From positions 7,085,501 through 7,149,500 of the forward strand of contig NC_085121.1 in the NCBI RefSeq assembly GCF_030269925.1: a DNA stretch of 64,000 nt, read 5' to 3'. This DNA comes from Bombyx mori. Lineage: Eukaryota > Arthropoda > Insecta > Lepidoptera > Bombycidae. Made by a program: the position numbers and the translations under genes. This document shows, in pieces, positions 12,181-24,285 of this stretch (position 1 is its first letter; every line of letters begins with the position of its first letter). The notes beneath the pieces were generated by a model that was not told the origin of the DNA, ran no database searches, and was given only the letters and a program-made list of their open reading frames with translations.

Positions 12181-13359
12181 ACTTGATGATTAACGAATAA
12201 CATAGTGGAATTACACCAGCAAAATTTTGCATGTGTTCTGGTAAGCTGAAAGGTAAAATTAAAAACTAAAATTGAGACATGCTTAAAGGATAATGGCCAG
12301 TGATAAACAAATCATCGATCGTATAGGCGTCTGTTGTCTATGTATTAAGTGCGATTTAAAACTGGCTCTTCTAATTTTATTTTTTCACATTAAAATTGTC
12401 AAAGATAATTACAATTTTTGATGACTAGTTACCATATTATCTGAAGTTAGTCAACTAAAGTCAATACAATAGAACGAGAAACTCTCCAACTTTACAACCT
12501 AAAACCATTCCAAGTTTACAAACAGCGTGCCAACACCATCACAAAGGATTATTGTTGGTTAGTTTGCAGTTTCCTATCGAAGTTATTTAATTTTTAGTCG
12601 CCTGCAAAATCCAAAACTCCGTTCTAATTCCTATAGAATTTCCCGTCTCATATTTGAGTTTGTAGCGAACCGAGCTTCCCGGTCTAATTAAATGTCACTC
12701 AATAAAGAGCGATCGATGGCCGGCCTCGTTAGCGCGATCGTTCAAATATTAACCTGTTCTCAATTTTTTGCAGGGTTCGAGTTAATGAGGCATAATGACA
12801 AACCAACACGCTCAAAATTAGATCGGATTATCTATATATTAATACGTGAAGCAAAAACTTTGTATTCCTTTTTACGAAAATTGCGCGGACGGAGGAGTAT
12901 GAAATTTTCCACACTTATAGAAAATATAGAGAAGTGCACAATGCTAATTTTTTTTTAAAATAATGCATAAAAGATACATTAAATCAATAAAGAAAACATT
13001 ACACACACTACATATCATGTATTTAACACACACACGCATGCATACTATTTATTGTGAAAATTTTGTACTTGACGTCTGTTGTCAAATTGAGAATAGATTA
13101 AATATTGTGTGTCTTTGTTAATATCTTTTATAGTGTAGTTTTGGCGAAATTTGTGATTATAGAAGTATAAAATACAATCATAATAGTGTACAAACTTACA
13201 ATTCCAATTAATTATAGTCGAATTTCGACTACTGCGGGACCTCTAGTCGATGTTAATATCTTATCTAATTACATTTTAGCGCTAGATGGGCTGACGAGAT
13301 TAGGGCTTCCCTGGAGTTAAACGGCTACTGTAGTCTATAGACATCCCAATTCAAATGGT
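12181..13359. other. No gene seen
   Basis: AT-rich DNA. One 88-codon reading at 12692-12958 has no recognisable motifs, no supporting splice sites and a T-run at its end, so it is not called. Confidence 0.5.
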
Positions 13360-13605
13360 TGGTGGTAGGACCTCCTGTGAGTCCGCACAGGTAGGTACCG
13401 CCACCACCCCGCCTATTTCTGCCGTGAAGCAGTAATGCGTTTCGGCTTGATGGGTGGGGCCGCTGTTGTAACTATACTGAGACCTTAGAACTCATATCTC
13501 AAGGTGGGTTGTGGCATTTACGTTGTAGATGTCTATGGGCTGCGGTAACAACTTAACCCCAGGTGGGCAGTGAGCTCGTCCACCCATCTAAGCAATAAAA
13601 AAAAG
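13360..13605 (+). repeat. Bm1 SINE, 5'-truncated
   Basis: From TGGTGGTAGGACCTCCTGTG through CTGCCGTGAAGCAGTAATGC to CACCCATCTAAGCAATAAAAAAAA. Confidence 0.92.
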
Positions 13606-13794
13606 AATGGCTTCAGACATTTAAGACTTGAGTTCGAAGTCTTCATTGTATAACGGCTGTCGGTTTTAACCGGAACGCGTGGCAAAAGTAGCTAAGATGC
13701 TTATTATAACTACGCCAATAAATGCGTGAATTAAAAATAATACATTTGATTTTGATTGCACGATGCTATCCCTCCAATAACTTGTTCGTGAACA

Positions 13795-13915
13795 CATATT
13801 AGGTGCGTATTTCTTAATATAAATTAGTGCCTACGTGTGGGATTTAAGCCTCAGCTTAATCGCATCACTTAATACGCGTACACTGGGTATGTTATCCTTT
13901 AAGATACGACGAAAT
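13795..13915 (-). repeat. Decayed Bm1 head
   Basis: TTAGTGCCTACGTGTGGGAT ... CGTACACTGGGTATGTTATCC mirrors the reverse-complement Bm1 head with heavy divergence. Confidence 0.5.
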
Positions 13916-15224
13916 CCAAATTTACATATGTAATACATAAAGCTGTATGCCACATATGAACAAGCCCAGCAAAAAAAATATTTATTTATTTACGAATTCA
14001 TCTCTTGTTTCCGCTGTTTGTGCCCATGTCATAACCAAAGTCTGAGATTAAAAAAATAATGTTTAATTCGGCTTTCTAAGACATTCGGTGTAATATAGAA
14101 AGATTTCAGCTTCCCAAATGTTTTTTACAAAAGTGATGAAAATTTGTAGTATTTATTTAAGATGAACAGCTCCTAATTAAGTTTTTTTAAGATTTAATTA
14201 CATTTTAAAATCTAAACCAAAATACAACGAAACTATTGAAGATTCGGCACCTCAAATCAATTTCTCGATAGGATTCCGTCGGACTTCTTCCAAACTTTCA
14301 CCTGGAGGTAGCAAGTTCATTAACGGAGGTTTAATTGAAATGTCCATCGGAATAGATTGGTTTTGATTTGTTGAGGTGTTATAAATTTATAATTGTATCC
14401 AAGAGTTTTGTAGATAACAATTTATTTTTAACTCGCGACCCTAACGAGGGCTCGTTTCGCTTCGGCAACTGTAATTTATTATTGATTTCTCCACTATTTA
14501 ATGGATGTTATTATACATACAAACCTTTCTCTTCAATCACTCTATCTATTAAAAAAAACCGCATCAAGATCCGTTGCGTACTTTTAAAGATTTAAGCATA
14601 CATAGGGACAGAGAAAGCGACTTTGTTTTACACTATGTAGTGATGAGCTAGTTGAGTTTCGACGGTGATTCAAAAAGTTATGAATCTCGAATGTACTTAA
14701 AATTTCAAAAATCTTTATAGCTAATAGAAAAATTGCTCTTCTGTACTCAACGGTACTTAAAAATGTAATACATATAGACAAAGTTTTATGGATCGCTTTT
14801 TTGTCCTTTTTTCCAAAGTAAAAAATGCCTTTTTTATTTATATCCTTCAAATAAAGAACATAAAAACAATGGTACCTAAACTTAGTGACCGCTTTGCCTG
14901 ATCTCGGCAACTACATAAAAACCCAAATTCTATGCTGTAGAAACGAAAATTTTATCATCACACAAACGAACCGAGTAAAGAGGCGAACGAGGAGAAGTAA
15001 TGAGTTATGTCCCAGTGAAAATTTGCGAAAACTGGCCTTAAGCTACATTTTGCCCTAAGAAGTTGAACATCCACTTGAAATCGAATTAAAATGTAAATTT
15101 GTTAATAGCCTCGATGATGCCTGGGAGCTTAATGGAGAAGCATTGAAATAGCCTAAAAAAATAGCCTTACAGGATATCTGTCGAAGGATGTAACTCCATG
15201 ACATAGACCAGCAAAACGAGGATA
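13916..15224. other. No gene seen
   Basis: AT-rich; chance readings at 14368-14595 and 14584-14910 overlap on opposite strands and lack any recognisable family. Confidence 0.5.
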
Positions 15225-15520
15225 TTTTTTTACTGCTTAAATGGGTGGACAAGCTCTCAGCCTACCTGGTGTTTAGTGGTTATCTAAGCGATCTAAAGCG
15301 TAAATGTCACCACCCACGGCGTACATATCTACAACGTAAATGCTACCACCCACCTTGAGACAAGAATTCTAAGGACTCTGTTTCAACAGTACAACGGCTG
15401 CCCCGCCCTTAAAATCGAAACGCAATAACTCTTCACGGCAGAAATAGGCAAGGTGGTGGTACCTACCCATGCGGAGTCATAAGTCGTCCTACCACCAGTA
15501 ATGAGGCTATAATTTTTCAA
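15225..15520 (-). repeat. Bm1 SINE, 5'-truncated
   Basis: Reverse complement: T-run, CTGCTTAAATGGGTGGACAAG, then ATCTACAACGTAAATGCTACC, TCTTCACGGCAGAAATAGGC and TCCTACCACCAGTAATG. Confidence 0.9.
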
Positions 15521-16111
15521 AATATTTTGATTCTATCGTTTAGACCTTTAACGATCAATCTTTAAAACATTAATTTGATTGCAGCGTCGGATTATATATT
15601 ATTACGTTTCGAACATTAGCGAAGTTCCAGCTTCTGGGACCGAAGTGCCCGTTGCTCAGATGCCCTCCAGTAATATTTTTGTTGTTCAAAACTTTGTTAA
15701 TTAAAACGAGTTTCAGTTGCTTCTGAAACAATAACGAAGTCGGGATCCCTCGAGAGAATTCACTCTTTAAAAAGCGAAGTTGGTAATTCGAGTGTTGACT
15801 TTTACCAATTCGACTCTATATTTAAGAGTAATTCCCTCTTGCGTATTTCAGGTAATGCAATTAAGCTGTCGTAATCTTGTCTAAGGTTTCGGAGGCGGCT
15901 ATTTTGTCATTGTCAGGAGAAAACATCACACCATTATTATGTTTAAAAAAAAAATTTAAAGGCACTAAAGTAATTGTAGTTTGGTTAAATTTCAATGAAA
16001 ATAATCCGAATGCATAAAGTAGGTACCGTAATAGAACCCATTAAGTTTTAACACGTTGAGCGCCATGTGTATCTTTCTGGAAACACAAAGTACCACCTTC
16101 AGGGGCCGCGT

Positions 16112-16130
16112 GTTTCCTCTAGGAAACACG
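16112..16130. repeat. Palindromic subterminal motif of the piggyBac-like element
   Basis: GTGTTTCC TCTA GGAAACAC (roughly 16110-16130) is a near-perfect palindrome; further GGAAACAC copies lie at ~16079 and ~16166, and diverged ones near 17310-17390. Repeated subterminal motifs are typical transposase-binding sites in this superfamily. Confidence 0.6.
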
Positions 16131-16381
16131 AGCAGTACTTTATTCGTAGGCCAGTGTGTCCGCCAGGAAACACATTTCAATACATTTTACTATGAATTCT
16201 AATACCTCTGGCCTCCACGGTTATTTCGGTGTGAGTGGGTTTTTTGTACGACGTTTTGATCAAAAGTTATGTCTAAAAATAAAACCCTTTTTTTTTATGA
16301 CCTTTATTTAGTTTTTGTATAATCGTCTTGCATGCAAAATCCAAAAAAATAACAAATTTAGTCTGAAATGACAGAAAAAAG

Positions 16382-16997
16382 TTAATGGAATTTCTCAAAG
16401 CACTCTTCACACAATAAAAATTTGCACACAGAGCAAATTTTGCTAGTTTGTTTTGTAAATTTGACTTTTCCATCTACAGTTTTCCCTTTTCTTCCGTATA
16501 TTTTATAACATTCTAAGCACCATCCTTTACGTTTTTTACGAGGGTTCTCCTTTACATTCCACACATGCCTGTGACGCTTGTTTGACGCTGGGCGAGGTTT
16601 TGATGTCGATGGACCTTCTTGAACTGCTGCGTATTAGCGAATCATTCCTTTGATTACTTCCTCTCTAAACTCAGTTATTTTGTGCTTCTTTTTGGGAGTA
16701 TTTTCATAATACAAGTAGTGAGCATTCACGATGCTCGTACCCCACAACACCTCAAAAAATAACTTCCGATACCATTTTGTACAACGCCTCAAAGCGGACC
16801 TGTATGACGCCATCTGGTCACTCAGATCTATGCTGGACTTTCCGGTGTTATAGTCTACGATGCATTTAGGCTTCACTGATCGTTCGGTTTGTACGAATTC
16901 TTTGTGAGTTATCGAGTTATCCGGTGAATCAGATAAATCAGATTGTGATTCCAGACAAAGTCTGGATTGCTACAGAATCATCGCTTGAATAATCCAT
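16382..16997 (-). pseudogene. piggyBac-like transposase, core deleted: N-terminal leader joined to C-terminal domain
   Basis: A start codon at 16997 opens an acidic MDYSSDDSV leader of the kind seen in piggyBac transposases; a frame change follows within ~20 codons. The next recognisable part is IVDYNTGKSSIDLSDQMASY, RRCTKWYRKLFFEVLWG and IVNAHYLYY, the conserved C-terminal block. An in-frame TAA at 16634-16636 interrupts it. After the stop the same frame gives GWCLECYKIYG and CSVCKFLLCEECFEKFH, the cysteine-rich zinc-binding tail that reads TIRs. The ~400-residue catalytic core with the Asp triad is absent, so the product is non-catalytic. Confidence 0.88.
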
Positions 16998-17715
16998 CTT
17001 GAATAAACGACATGGATTATTATTATTTTTCTTTTAGAAGTTGTTTTTCACTGTATTATTATAGTCTTTTTCACTGTGGTCTAGTCTTGTTTTATCTGCT
17101 TATACACTTTTTTTTCACTTTACACTTTTATCTTGAAACAAACAGAAAAAAGGGTCAAAAAACCGTTTTTTTTTAATTTCTTTAGGATTTTCTGACCCTC
17201 CTTTTTTCTGTGGTTTATTTTTTCTTCTTCTCCTCTTTACTATTTTTAAACTAAAATAATACAAAGGAAAATATTGAAGAAAGTTACAGAAAACCAAAAA
17301 AAGTTGGTGTTTCCAAAACGATACACGCGGCCCATGACAAAGATTTTTTACAAAAACTTTTTCAGGGGCCCCGTGTGTCTTTTAGGCACACGTGAAAATT
17401 AGTGGAAAATCTTGGCAAAACATGCATTTATTTCATACATATTTTATTAAAATAGCATTTGAATACGAATTAGGCAAAAAAAATGAAAAGTCTAAATATC
17501 AAAAAACACGGTTTATAAGCTTGGCTCTCAACGTGTTAATGATCAGTAATTTGTTTAAGTTAGGCGTGTTTATCGAGGCATTTTATGATAGTAGCGAGTC
17601 TTGTAAGAGTATAAGTACGTACTTAAGACAATATTTCTCAGATTCGGGCGCTTCGTATAGGATACTGCACATATACCGTCGCTGTCCCTCGGAAAAATAC
17701 TTTTATATTTTTTTA

Positions 17716-18088
17716 TGAGTCCATAGACATCAACAAATGCCCCCACCTATCTTGAGATATGAGTCCTAAGCTCTCAGTATAGTAACAATGGCTACCCCAC
17801 CCTTCAAACCGAAACGAATTACTGCTTCACGGCAGAAATAGGCAGGGTGGTGGTATCTACCCGTGCAAACTTACAAGACGTCTTACCAGCAGTAATTACG
17901 CAAATTATAATTTTGCGGGTTCGATTTTTACTACATGATTTTATTACTTCACCGTGGAAGTCAATTGTGAATAATTGTTAAGTAAGTATTTCATTAAAAA
18001 AATCGGTACTTGCCAGCGGGATTCGAATGCCGGTGTATCGCTAGATACGAATGCACTGAACGTCTTATCTTTTAGGCCACGACGACTA
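17716..18088 (-). repeat. Bm1 SINE, nearly full length
   Basis: Reverse complement from CCATAGACATC through CACGGCAGAAATAGGCAGGG, ATTACGCAAATTATAATTTTG and CGGGATTCGAATGCCGGTGT to TTTTAGGCCACGACGACT. Only the extreme 3' tail is short. Confidence 0.93.
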
Positions 18089-18975
18089 GAATAATTGACG
18101 AATATTTTTCACGGATGCTTTCAAACTGATAGATATATAAAAAGAATTACTTCGTTTTGCCTTAAGGTTTACAGGAGTGAGTTATTTTTGAGGATTTTCG
18201 TGAAAAAATCTCTTGCGAAGTAAATATTATCGAAGTATTTGTGACCGTTTTTTTTATTCAGAACCAAATACAAATGCGAATCGAATTTATATCCAGGAAA
18301 ATTGTATTTTCAGACACGTAATCCTTTGTATATTAGGGCTTAGTTAGGATGTGTTGGTTATTCATCTATGTTTGTATGCGCTTCTGGTTTTTGGGTTTGG
18401 TTTTTTTTTAAGTTCTACTTGTAATCGTTCCTTTAGTTATAGCTTTATTTGTCGTCATATCTGTGACTCTCGTCTCCATGTACAGATATTTTGATAAGGC
18501 AATTATTGATGAATTATCAAATAAATACGATAGAGTAATAACAATAAAGAGGACAGCTATGTTTTGAAAGAATTACTCACTCGAGACTATTTCATTTCAT
18601 TGTAATTCTATTATAATGAACTCTTTTGGACTAAACAGTTGATTATGGACATCTCAAAAGGGATAATGAAATGAATCCTTTGGGCTTCTTATGAGGGTTT
18701 TTCACAGGATCGTGACTCTTGCAAAACAATTGTAAACTCATATCTCTTACAGTATTTATAAATTACTGTGACATTTAAGTTGAAATAAATTTTATTTCTC
18801 TTCATGTATGTATCATTGTTACCGTTACTTTTATATTTTTTAAATGTCTTTGACCTAGATAGCTTTTTATAACAGTTCAGAATTTTCGTTTATTATATTT
18901 TATATGCCCGGAAGGTCAGAATAATGTTATTTTAGACACAAAGAATCTTAAATAATAGGGTGGGCTATTACTTAC

Positions 18976-19200
18976 TGTTAGATCAAAAGGTTCGCGGTAA
19001 AGAGACCGGTCAAGCGTAAGCCGATTATAAGAATTTCTGGCGACTTTCTTAACCCGAGCCCCGACATCAAACGTTTGTATTATAAAGTGCGGTTCTTGTA
19101 TATCTTTTGTGTCTCTATATACTTTTGCTGGTTTATAAGTAGCGTTAACTGTACACTCTGCCGTACAGTCGAAATTTGATCTTATTGTTAGTGAATTCAC
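18976..19200 (-). CDS. Unassigned candidate coding exon
   Basis: An open stretch on the minus strand reads NSLTIRSNFDCTAECTVNAT, YKPAKVYRDTKDIQEPHFII, QTFDVGARVKKVARNSYNRL, TLDRSLYREPFDLT. It ends exactly at a strong donor, ACA|gtaagt, after which the frame soon stops. Composition is more GC-rich and amino-acid-balanced than the flanks. The 5' side is weak: a stop lies ~15 codons upstream and the possible acceptors (ctcag, ccacag) have poor pyrimidine tracts. I do not recognise the family. It could be an isolated exon, a gene relic or chance. Confidence 0.3.
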
Positions 19201-19793
19201 GGTTCGCTGTGGCCTGAGACGTACTTAATTCGTTACGTCCTTCATTCGATTTTGAACTAAGTGTATTCATAACAATAGAGACGTATTCGTATTAAATCTT
19301 TTCTTTTTTTCAATTTTCATGTTTCTAGAATAATCCTAGTATGAAACAACACTTGGTTCACATGATAAATTGTTTTAAGTTAGTTCGCGTGACTGAATAC
19401 TAACTTGACTAATATGTTAGCTGACTGGCGGTTGCCTTTACTTACAGTCGCTGTCAACGGAAAGTTTCAGGCACAGAAAATTAGTTAAACATCGTTCTAA
19501 AATTTAATTTCGCTTCTCGTCTATTGAATATTAAAGAGATGCGTAGGTAAACTAAAACACCACTTGAAATGTGTACGTAACACAAGTGAATGTATAAACA
19601 GAATTATTAATACAGAACCTTAACAAAACAGAAAAGTTGCTTCACCAAAATTAAATGAGAATACCATTAATGTAGTCGAATTCAATTAAATAGGTATGTA
19701 TTATTATTATGACAATTGTGTCTGTCAATCTATTTCCATTTTTTTTTGTTTAGTAGCTATAAATATATTGTTTTAATACTGTTTTATAACAAT

Positions 19794-19945
19794 ATTGCTA
19801 TGCCGGTAAGAACAACGCCATCTATCGTCGAATAGCAGAAACGCACATCGAAACTACTCGACCTGTCAGAAATGTTCTCGATAATTCTAGGGATGTCGTA
19901 TCGACTATAAAAGCGTTGCAGGGAAGCACGAAACGCAATAAAAAA
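19794..19945 (+). mobile_element. LTR fragment related to the solo LTR at 34126
   Basis: AACGCCATCTATCGTCGAAT, TTCTCGATAATTCTAGGGAT and GTATCGACTATAAAAGCG parallel the 5' half of the LTR at 34126-34493 (read in reverse). The rest of the LTR is missing and no internal region remains. Confidence 0.75.
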
Positions 19946-21325
19946 AACTCGGTATACTGATATGCTGATACTGTTATACTTGGTATACTGATGGTTGATA
20001 CCTATCAGTTCACCACACAATACCATGATAAAGTGAATAACGCCCTACGCCTTGCGAGCTTAAGTTCAATTCTCATTTGTTTAATATAATGACTGTCCCG
20101 TACCTTACACCCAAAACATCACGAACATAAGCCGTATTGGAAAATTTGATTAACTACACGAGAAAACCGTACAAAAATGTCGATAATTGGTAATTTTTGT
20201 TTTGAAACTTGTTGCGGCAAACTCATTTGTGCCTAGCGGTGGGCTGTAGCGGCATTTTCGGTTAGCGAAACGAAACTAGCTATCAAATGTTAATAGCGGT
20301 TTTTGAAACGCGCTATTTCAATAGCAAGCAATAGCGGGTTTTGTTTAGCAGCAAACTAATGTGTACACGAACGAGCTAGCGTCGCGATTAATATTTCAGT
20401 AACTTTAACGACTTTATTTGTAATTTATCTTTAAGGATAGGATATGTTAGCTTTACTTCTTTAAAGAGTTCGTATCGTACTTTATAATAGATTTTTACAA
20501 GGTCTATAAACATAATCTATATTAAACAACTCTACACTTTATATTTTTAACTATTCAGTTGGTAATTAAACTTAAAACTTGGCGCCTCGTTTTTAATAAA
20601 TACACTTTGTCGCTAAACACGCGACTCGTGAATAACTGGTTCAAGGCCACAAAATTCGACTTCAACTTGCACTCATAATTTAATTTTATAAATCTTATTT
20701 TAAGGGCTTTAAGGGCTAAAGTCAAAGGTCAAATGCATCTCAGTCGTGTGCGTGAAAGAGACAAAATGATGATTGTCTATTTCGATCGAACCGATGTTTG
20801 CGCTGCGTGTCGCGATAGCTGCCGACCGAGCGGTACGAAGTAAAACGAATATTGCCGAACGTTGTGTGATTTGTGTTCGTGATCGGTGACGTGATTGAGT
20901 AGTAGATGTTAGCACGTTAGCAGGTTATTGCAGTACGGCGAAACTAGCTAACCGCTATTTTGTCTATAGATAGTTTCAATAACCATTTACGTCGCGCAAC
21001 GACCATGCCTATTTGTGCCATTACAACTTTAAATTAGTTCAACGACAAGGCTTCTTCTCCGCTTAGATTAAAACAGAAACCTTTCGATTTTCGTTTATGA
21101 CGGATTGTAGTTGTCGACTTTTATTTTAATAGAAACTATAGCTCTTTACTTCAATTATTCTTTTTTTTATAACGTAGATGTAGAGATTTGATTAAAGATT
21201 GGTGTTATATGTAGTAATACTATAATAAGATATATTAATTACCAAAGGTTAAGAGGAATTTGCATTAACGCTTTTTTTCTCTACCATTTACTTTTTTTGG
21301 TCTAAGCCTATTCCAGCTACGAAAG
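19946..21325. other. No gene seen; local GC-rich patches
   Basis: Includes a TAGCGG-rich stretch near 20235-20340 and a CpG-rich patch at ~20740-20900 (GAACCGATGTTTGCGCTGCG). Similar AAACTAGCTA words occur near 20272 and 20942, but I could not define a bounded element. Confidence 0.45.
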
Positions 21326-21420
21326 GTTTGGTGAGTTAGTTTACGGGGTTTAACCTGGGAGGACTTGCCAACACTAGCCCTAGCAAGAGCAGTGCTTTGC
21401 TGAGTCTGCCACCACTACCA
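21326..21420 (-). repeat. Short poly(A) retroposon fragment
   Basis: GTGAGTTAGTTTACGGGGTT, AACACTAGCCCTAGCAAGAG and GCAGTGCTTTGCTGAGTCTG are the reverse complement of the 2486 family; the hairpin end is missing. Confidence 0.8.
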
Positions 21421-23459
21421 TTACTATCCCTAACACAATTTCCATTACGATATTAAATGCTGCGATGAATATAGGAAAACGGTAGATATCAAACGGAAAT
21501 AGACATGTATAAAACTGCTACCACGAAAACTATAAAGAAAAAGAACAAACTAATAAAACTAAAACTTAAGGCATAAAAGCTTTGGGCAATATTTCGAATA
21601 CGAAGGTGTTGGACATTTCGATGAAAGCGACATAAAAGTAAAGTCAAATGGTAGTTTAACTGACATTTAAGTAAAATAGGAAAGTTTATAAGTACATTTC
21701 ATAAATAATGCAGAAAAAAGTTAATAATATACTTGTACCTCAGGGGAAATTAATCTTTTTTGTTTGATCTAAGACTGTTGACAAATTGGATTTTGAGCTT
21801 GCCGAGACATTAGTTATTCTTAAGTTAAGCTTCTGCGTTTTCTTTAAAAAAAAAGTCCTTATTATTTTAAAACACATGACCGTGTTACATACAGACTGTT
21901 CGAAACCAATCCGTTGGTATTTGAATTTTTACCACGGCAACACGGGTCGCGATTTAACGGTGCCTTCGGGATTTGACACCTGTCACTTTGTTTTGCTTCT
22001 CGAAAGGGACGGTACCCGCATATGTGACGGTCTACGCTAACGATTTACACTATCGCTAATTCTTATCCATTCCTGCCCTAAACCCTTCTCCCTAAGTGAC
22101 ACGGTGTGAGACGACGTGAGACTTTCGTAATAAAACCATGAAAAAAAAAAAACATTCATAAAGGCCCTCGAAGCTCAAAACGATTTTGAACGAAGCACCC
22201 AGAAAGTTTAAAACTTACCCTTTCGTTTACAAGGGGGCAATACACTTCATTAAATGCAAATGACCCTGATCGCAGATAGCAAATTCAAAGGAAAATGTTA
22301 ATTTTTATTAAAAGGGTAAGGCCGCTCAATAATCATATTAGGCTTACCTTAAGTTTTACTTTAATGACGAAAGTGAAATGCTCGTGAAAAACACGAATAA
22401 GTTCGGAAGGAAGCTTTGAATAGGTTTTTAGGAGTGCTTCGAAGAATAATAATATCTTCTACTTTGCATGTCGTGAGTTCATTTAATAGTTATTTTATTG
22501 TCATAGTTCTATATTTATTAGTTTGAGGAAGAAAATATGCCACAGTCAGTTTTCGTGGTGCCAATAGGAATCAAAAAGTGCAAATCGCCTCCCTCTTGAG
22601 GCACGAGGAGGATTTCTCAAGTGTAATATTTATACTGCCCTACTTTTCCGATAGAAACGCATTAGTATAAATTGCCCAACCGTGCGAACCACATTAACTA
22701 TTATATGGTGATAAAGAAGAGTTTTGGTACGTGAATATTGTTACTTACCCCTGGATTCGAGATACAGCGTTGTTGCATTAACCAATACTGGACATCTTTA
22801 AGGTTACAACATATACTCCAAATTGGAGACTAGTTAGGGAGGGTAAGGTCACGTAAGATCACATAAAAGCCCTTAACTACATATAATTTTTTTACAATGT
22901 CTAAGTTTAATCTTAGAAACTGTAAAAAAGAAATATCTTGAGTGTTGAAAGTTTTCGAATTTTTCGTTTCGAGATTTCTCAATTTCATCCAAAAAAAAAG
23001 AAGTTTAAATTGAATTCAGTAAAATTCCGAAGGAAAACATTTGAGACGAAGTTTCAAAGGCGCTTCTTCTACTTGTGAAAAATTATTTCAATTTACCAGA
23101 GTTGAGCCGTTAGCTCTGATTGGTACCTCGGTCAGCGCTTTGTAATTTCTTACAGTTAGTTGCGCACTGTTAAAAATTGCCTTGTTAAAAATTGAAGACA
23201 CGAAAAAATATTTTGCTGTTAAATATTTTAAATTTGTTGCACTTCACAAAGAGAGTGTTTAGAGGTATGTAGGTGTTTGAAGTCAGATTATCGAAATCAT
23301 TTTGAAGACGCTGAGACCTAAGTAGTATTTTGTTCAGATTTCTTGAGTAGTAGAGACCTAACTAAAACGACGTAAGTAAGTCTTAAAATCTCGCGTTTAT
23401 TGTTTTCATTTTATTTTCTCTGAATCCTAATCGATACCCATATTTTTTTATAATTTACA
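21421..23459. other. No gene seen
   Basis: Apart from the possible retro-fragment at 21896-22152, only AT-rich sequence and short chance readings. Confidence 0.5.
21896..22152 (+). repeat. Possible poly(A)-terminated retro-fragment
   Basis: A GC-richer stretch (GTCGCGATTTAACGGTGCCT ... CACGGTGTGAGACGACGTGA) ends with AATAAAACCATG and a 12-A run at 22141-22152. This looks like a reverse-transcribed 3' end, but I cannot name its source and saw no target duplication. Confidence 0.35.
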
Positions 23460-23470
23460 CTGCAGTAGGT

Positions 23471-23523
23471 AATTACTTCATTGTTTACCTAGTCAGTAGG
23501 TAAACAATGAAGGTAAGTAATTA
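23471..23523. repeat. Inverted repeat upstream of the RTE relic
   Basis: CTTCATTGTTTACCTA and TAGGTAAACAATGAAG pair over 16 bases around a 5-base GTCAG loop; with one bulge the pairing extends through AATTAC / GTAAGTAATT. Confidence 0.85.
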
Positions 23524-23569
23524 TTAGTACAAACAATGTAGAATGCACTTTTTATTTTTTTTGGTGTTA

Positions 23570-24285
23570 AGTGGTTACCGGGCTGAAGGCATCACCATCG
23601 GTGGTCGCAAAATGTGTAATTTGCGTTATGCTGACAACACCACCTTGCTAATGGCAACAGAAGCAGAAATGACCATCTACTTGGTTAGGATGGAATGCAT
23701 CAGCGCTGAACTGGGACTCTCGATAAAAAAGTCCAAAACCAAGATCATGGTCATACATCGCACGGGTAAGCTTGAACTCACAGAAAGACTTGACTTCGAA
23801 GTAGTTGACAACTTTGTATACCTGAGCGCAAAATCGTGATACTGATGGCTCGTGCGAAAATGAGATACAGAGAAGAATCGAAATAGCAAAGGGGGCCATG
23901 GAGCAACTTATCAAGATATGGAAGGATAAAAAGATCTTCCTGAAAACCAAGAGTAACCTTGAATGCACTTTAGTGTTGCGCAGGGACTTGGACCCTGAAG
24001 AAAGCTGATCGGGACCGAAATGATGCATTAGAGATTTCACAGAAATTCTAGAATTCTCTGAGCAGCACGGTGCTCCAGTGTCGATCCTTCAAGAACTACA
24101 GATAAAGACGAGGATTTCTACTATGTACGTAAGGTTTGGCCACATTGCCAGAAAGGAAGACGGCAGTTTGGAGAAGCTAGTGGTAACTAGCAAGGTGAAT
24201 GAGAGAAGACCACGAGGTAGAGGCCCGACTTGCTGGACTGACCAGACCTGCACTACTCTCGACACCACAACGATATGATTGATTG
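23570..24285 (+). pseudogene. RTE-type LINE reverse-transcriptase relic
   Basis: GITIGGRKMCNLRYADNTTL, then LMATEAEMTIYLVRMECISA and ELGLSIKKSKTKIMVIHRTG match the RTE reverse-transcriptase palm and following region. The YADD box has become YADN, losing a catalytic Asp. After ~23838 the frame breaks; EIQRRIEIAKGAMEQL, STMYVRFGHIARKEDGSLEK and RRPRGRGPTCWTDQ follow in shifted frames, the usual RTE C-terminus (GHIARR...RPRGRSPTRW). Dead copy. Confidence 0.88.

Larger units (their letters stand above)
16052..17535 (-). mobile_element. piggyBac-like DNA transposon, internally deleted, between TTAA sites
   Basis: Ends CACGTTGAGCGCCATG (16052-16067) and, inverted, CACGTTGAGAGCCAAG (17520-17535), 14 of 16 identical, each directly abutting a TTAA (16048-16051 and 17536-17539). 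TTAA is the obligatory piggyBac target. Subterminal copies of a GTGTTTCC / GGAAACAC motif lie inside both ends. At 1484 bp it is well under the ~2.4 kb of an autonomous element. It carries the remains of a transposase on the minus strand (16382-16997). It cannot move without a helper. Confidence 0.9.

Noticed and set aside
16382..17535. Functional domesticated piggyBac-derived gene
   Set aside because: The catalytic core is missing and there is a frame change plus an in-frame stop.
20235..21010. DNA transposon bounded by TAGCGG/AAACTAGCTA words
   Set aside because: No matching terminal inverted repeats or target duplication could be read at the supposed ends.
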